Positions 6,901-7,878 of a stretch of 7,878 nucleotides of DNA are shown in pieces. Positions within the stretch are counted from its first letter, which is position 1. The number at the start of each line of letters is the position of its first letter. The translations under genes were made by a program, and so were the position numbers. Origin of the DNA: Pseudomonadota bacterium (GTDB lineage Bacteria; Pseudomonadota; Alphaproteobacteria; Rhizobiales; Xanthobacteraceae); contig JAEWHT010000383.1 in NCBI GenBank assembly GCA_023387695.1, positions 1-7,878 on the forward strand, given 5' to 3'. The notes under the pieces are model-generated. The model did no database searches and was not told the origin of the DNA. It saw only the letters and a program-made list of their open reading frames with translations.

Positions 6901-7878
6901 GCGGTCGCCGGCGCGACCGGCAGCACCAGCTTGCGCTCGACGGCGCGGCCACCGGTCTCAACCATGCGGACGAAGATCTGTGCTTCCTGCGGACGCGTTG
7001 AAGCCGGCTGCTTGTCCAGCGTCACCGGGAAGGTCGCAACGCCGTTCGCATCGGCCTCAGGCAGGTTTTCCAGCGGCGTGCGTTCGTTCGAGGTGGTCTG
7101 CTCGTCATCGACGCCGAACTTGTATCCGCTAAAGCCCGGACGCTCGCTCGCGGGTGCGATCAGCATGTCGCCTTCGAGGCTAAGGCCCGAAGCCGGCGCG
7201 CCATAGAGGAAATGGCCGTCTGCCTTAAGCTCCACAGGAGCGTTAGCTTTGATCAGTTTGTCCTTGGCGGACAAGTCGAATTCGATCCGATCGGGGACGT
7301 AGTCCTCGACCATGAAGGTGGTCTCGCCGACCGACGATCCCTTCGGATCCGTGAAGGCGCGCACCCGCCAGGTCCCGGTCGGCACAGCCGAATTCAGCGG
7401 CACGGACAGCGTGCGGCCGCCGGCACCCTGGTCGGCCAGGACGGCGCGGCGGAATTCAACGCCGTCGGGACGCTCGATCACCAGCGTCAGCGGCCCACCG
7501 TTGACGGCATTGCCCTGCCCGTCGCGCAGCAGCGCGGTGAGATAGACGGTCTCGTTGGAGCGATAGACGCCGCGCTCGGCGTAGACGAAGGCGTCCGCGC
7601 CGGCAGGCACCGCGCGACCCGCGACGCCGCGGTCCGACAGATCGAAGGCCGATGTCTTCAGACTGAGGAAGGCGTAGTCGGTCTTCTCGCCCGTGACCGT
7701 CAGCATCGCTGGCGACAGACCGCCCTCGCCGCGCGCGAGGCCCGTCTCGAACAGCACGTGGCCGGAATCGTCGGTCTTGCGCGTCGCCAGGATCTCGTTG
7801 TTGCGGGCGACCAGGCGCACCTCCGCCTTGCCGACCGGATCGGTCGAGGCCAGTGAATTGACGAAGACATGGATGCCG
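3918..7878 (-). CDS. Bacterial alpha-2-macroglobulin, thioester type (YfhM/ECAM-like), 5' end cut by window edge
   Basis: This is a periplasmic protease trap: cleavage of the bait region exposes a thioester that covalently captures the protease. The window shows 1319 codons plus TGA (3918-3920). The frame is open to the right edge (first complete codon 7877-7875, reading GIHVFVNSLA), so about 300-400 N-terminal residues, including any signal peptide and lipobox, are outside; family members are about 1,650 residues long. The GTG at 7820 is an internal valine, not the start. Order in visible numbering: macroglobulin domains with the AERGVYRSNETVYLTALLRD strand motif (100-119); bait-region domain (about 450-595); bait segment (about 628-657); the A2M domain beginning LYSGIVTVGADGTAEVSFDI (660-679); thioester CSEQ (871-874); an alpha-helical thioester domain with RQGSNGSFGLW; and a C-terminal bMG10-like domain with AYVEDMYNPSRYGRTGTG. 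It is the first visible gene of the run and feeds directly into pbpC. Confidence 0.95.
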   Translation of the reverse strand, partial: GIHVFVNSLASTDPVGKAEVRLVARNNEILATRKTDDSGHVLFETGLARGEGGLSPAMLTVTGEKTDYAFLSLKTSAFDLSDRGVAGRAVPAGADAFVYAERGVYRSNETVYLTALLRDGQGNAVNGGPLTLVIERPDGVEFRRAVLADQGAGGRTLSVPLNSAVPTGTWRVRAFTDPKGSSVGETTFMVEDYVPDRIEFDLSAKDKLIKANAPVELKADGHFLYGAPASGLSLEGDMLIAPASERPGFSGYKFGVDDEQTTSNERTPLENLPEADANGVATFPVTLDKQPASTRPQEAQIFVRMVETGGRAVERKLVLPVAPATALIGIKPLFGDKNVAEGDKAEFDVVFVSPEGKTLPRDGLRYELLKMESRYQWYRQNNYWEYEPVKSTSRVSDGDVTIAADRPSRISLAPRPGRYRLDVKSNDADGPVTSVQFDVGWYSDGSADTPDLLETSIDKPQYASGDTMTVSVNVRSAGKLTVNVVGDRLLTTQTVDVKEGTAQVNIPVGKDWGTGAYVVATLRRPLDAAAQRMPGRAIGLKWFGIDKQARTLQVKLSPPDLIRPNSMLKIPVKLDGLNPGEDAKVVIAAVDVGILNLTNYKPPAPDDYYLGQRQLSAEIRDLYGQLIDGMSGTRGQIKSGGDAGAAELQGSPPAQKPLALYSGIVTVGADGTAEVSFDIPEFAGTARVMAVAWTATKLGRANSDVVIRDPVVLTTTLPRFLLNGDHGTVNLEIDNVEGQAGDYVINVKTGGPVKMTGNPATTVKLAAKQRNSFALAVDATAAGPATFDVDIKGPNGLTLARHYALDVKAATQVLARRSIRTLAKGESLTLTSDMFSDLVPGTGSVSVSASLSTALDAATILKALDRYPYGCSEQITSRAMPLLYVNDLAAGAHLAMDIEVDQRIRDAIERLLARQGSNGSFGLWSAGGDDAWLDAYVTDFLTRAREKGFVVPDILFKNALDRIRNSVVNGNEPEKDGGRDLAYGLYVLARNGAAPIGDLRYLADTKLNNLATPIAKSQLAAALALVGDRNRAERVYGAALDSLAPKPVLEFGRSDYGSQLRDAAALVSLASEGNAPKATLTQAVARVETARGLTPYTSTQENAWLVLAARALAKENLSIEVDGQPVKTALYRSYKADTLSGKPLKITNTGDAPVQTVISVSGSPVTPEPAASAGFKIERNYFTLDGKPADVSKVKQNDRFAVVLKITEAKPEYGHIMVSDYLPAGLEIDNPKLVSSGDSGTLDWIEDGAEPTNTEFRDDRFTAAVDRVSDSKAVFTVAYVVRVVSPGKYVLPQAYVEDMYNPSRYGRTGTGTVEVRAAK
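5256..5267 (-). other. Thioester motif CSEQ of the alpha-2-macroglobulin
   Basis: Codons TGC TCG GAG CAG encode C-S-E-Q in the context RYPYGCSEQITSRAMP. This is the CxEQ motif in which the Cys and Gln side chains form the internal thioester that captures the protease. An intact motif places the protein with the thioester-bearing bacterial macroglobulins that sit beside pbpC, rather than with the YfaS type, which lacks the motif. Confidence 0.93.
5907..5996 (-). other. Probable bait region of the alpha-2-macroglobulin
   Basis: The stretch between the conserved RDLYGQLIDG and the conserved LYSGIVTVGADG strand is low in hydrophobic residues and rich in Gly, Ala, Ser and Gln. It holds a few basic residues (TRGQIK, QKP) and a Pro pair. 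By position, about 230 residues before the thioester, it corresponds to the protease-cleavable bait loop. Its exact limits are inferred from the flanking conserved blocks. Confidence 0.6.

Overview
The window looks like high-GC alphaproteobacterial chromosome, most likely Bradyrhizobium/Rhodopseudomonas-like (Bradyrhizobiaceae/Nitrobacteraceae). Three things support this. Codon third positions are strongly GC-biased, which produces many long shadow frames. The protein types fit that group. A short palindromic repeat at about 3855-3886 reads as AGLVPAIHV on the plus strand and VDGRDKPGHD on the minus strand, a signature I remember as very common in these genomes. The genus is inferred from memory, not from a database search.

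Layout: all real genes are on the minus strand and are read from right to left. (1) 7878-3918: a bacterial alpha-2-macroglobulin of the thioester-containing type (YfhM/ECAM-like). Its N-terminus lies beyond the right edge. (2) 3909-1777 (or from 3921): pbpC, a bifunctional class A penicillin-binding protein 1C. Its start overlaps or nearly abuts the alpha-2-macroglobulin stop. (3) 1726-1: a polytopic membrane glycosyltransferase of family GT39 (ArnT/PMT type), starting 50 bases after pbpC and running off the left edge. Coding density is nearly complete and there is no gap above 50 bases.

How they may work together: the alpha-2-macroglobulin/PbpC pair is a known conserved bacterial module. The usual hypothesis is that the macroglobulin traps foreign proteases in the periplasm while PbpC repairs peptidoglycan. 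The GT39 enzyme would transfer a sugar from a polyprenyl-phosphate donor to an envelope acceptor outside the inner membrane. It may belong to the same transcript, so the window can be read as an envelope-defence/envelope-maintenance operon, but the GT39 link rests only on position and strand.

Two points matter most. First, the GT39 gene is easily missed: it has no stop inside the window, and an out-of-phase 584-codon reading frame (42-1796) covers almost the same stretch. Second, the palindromic repeat lies inside the coding sequence of the PbpC N-terminal cytoplasmic tail. I saw no clearly undescribed system.
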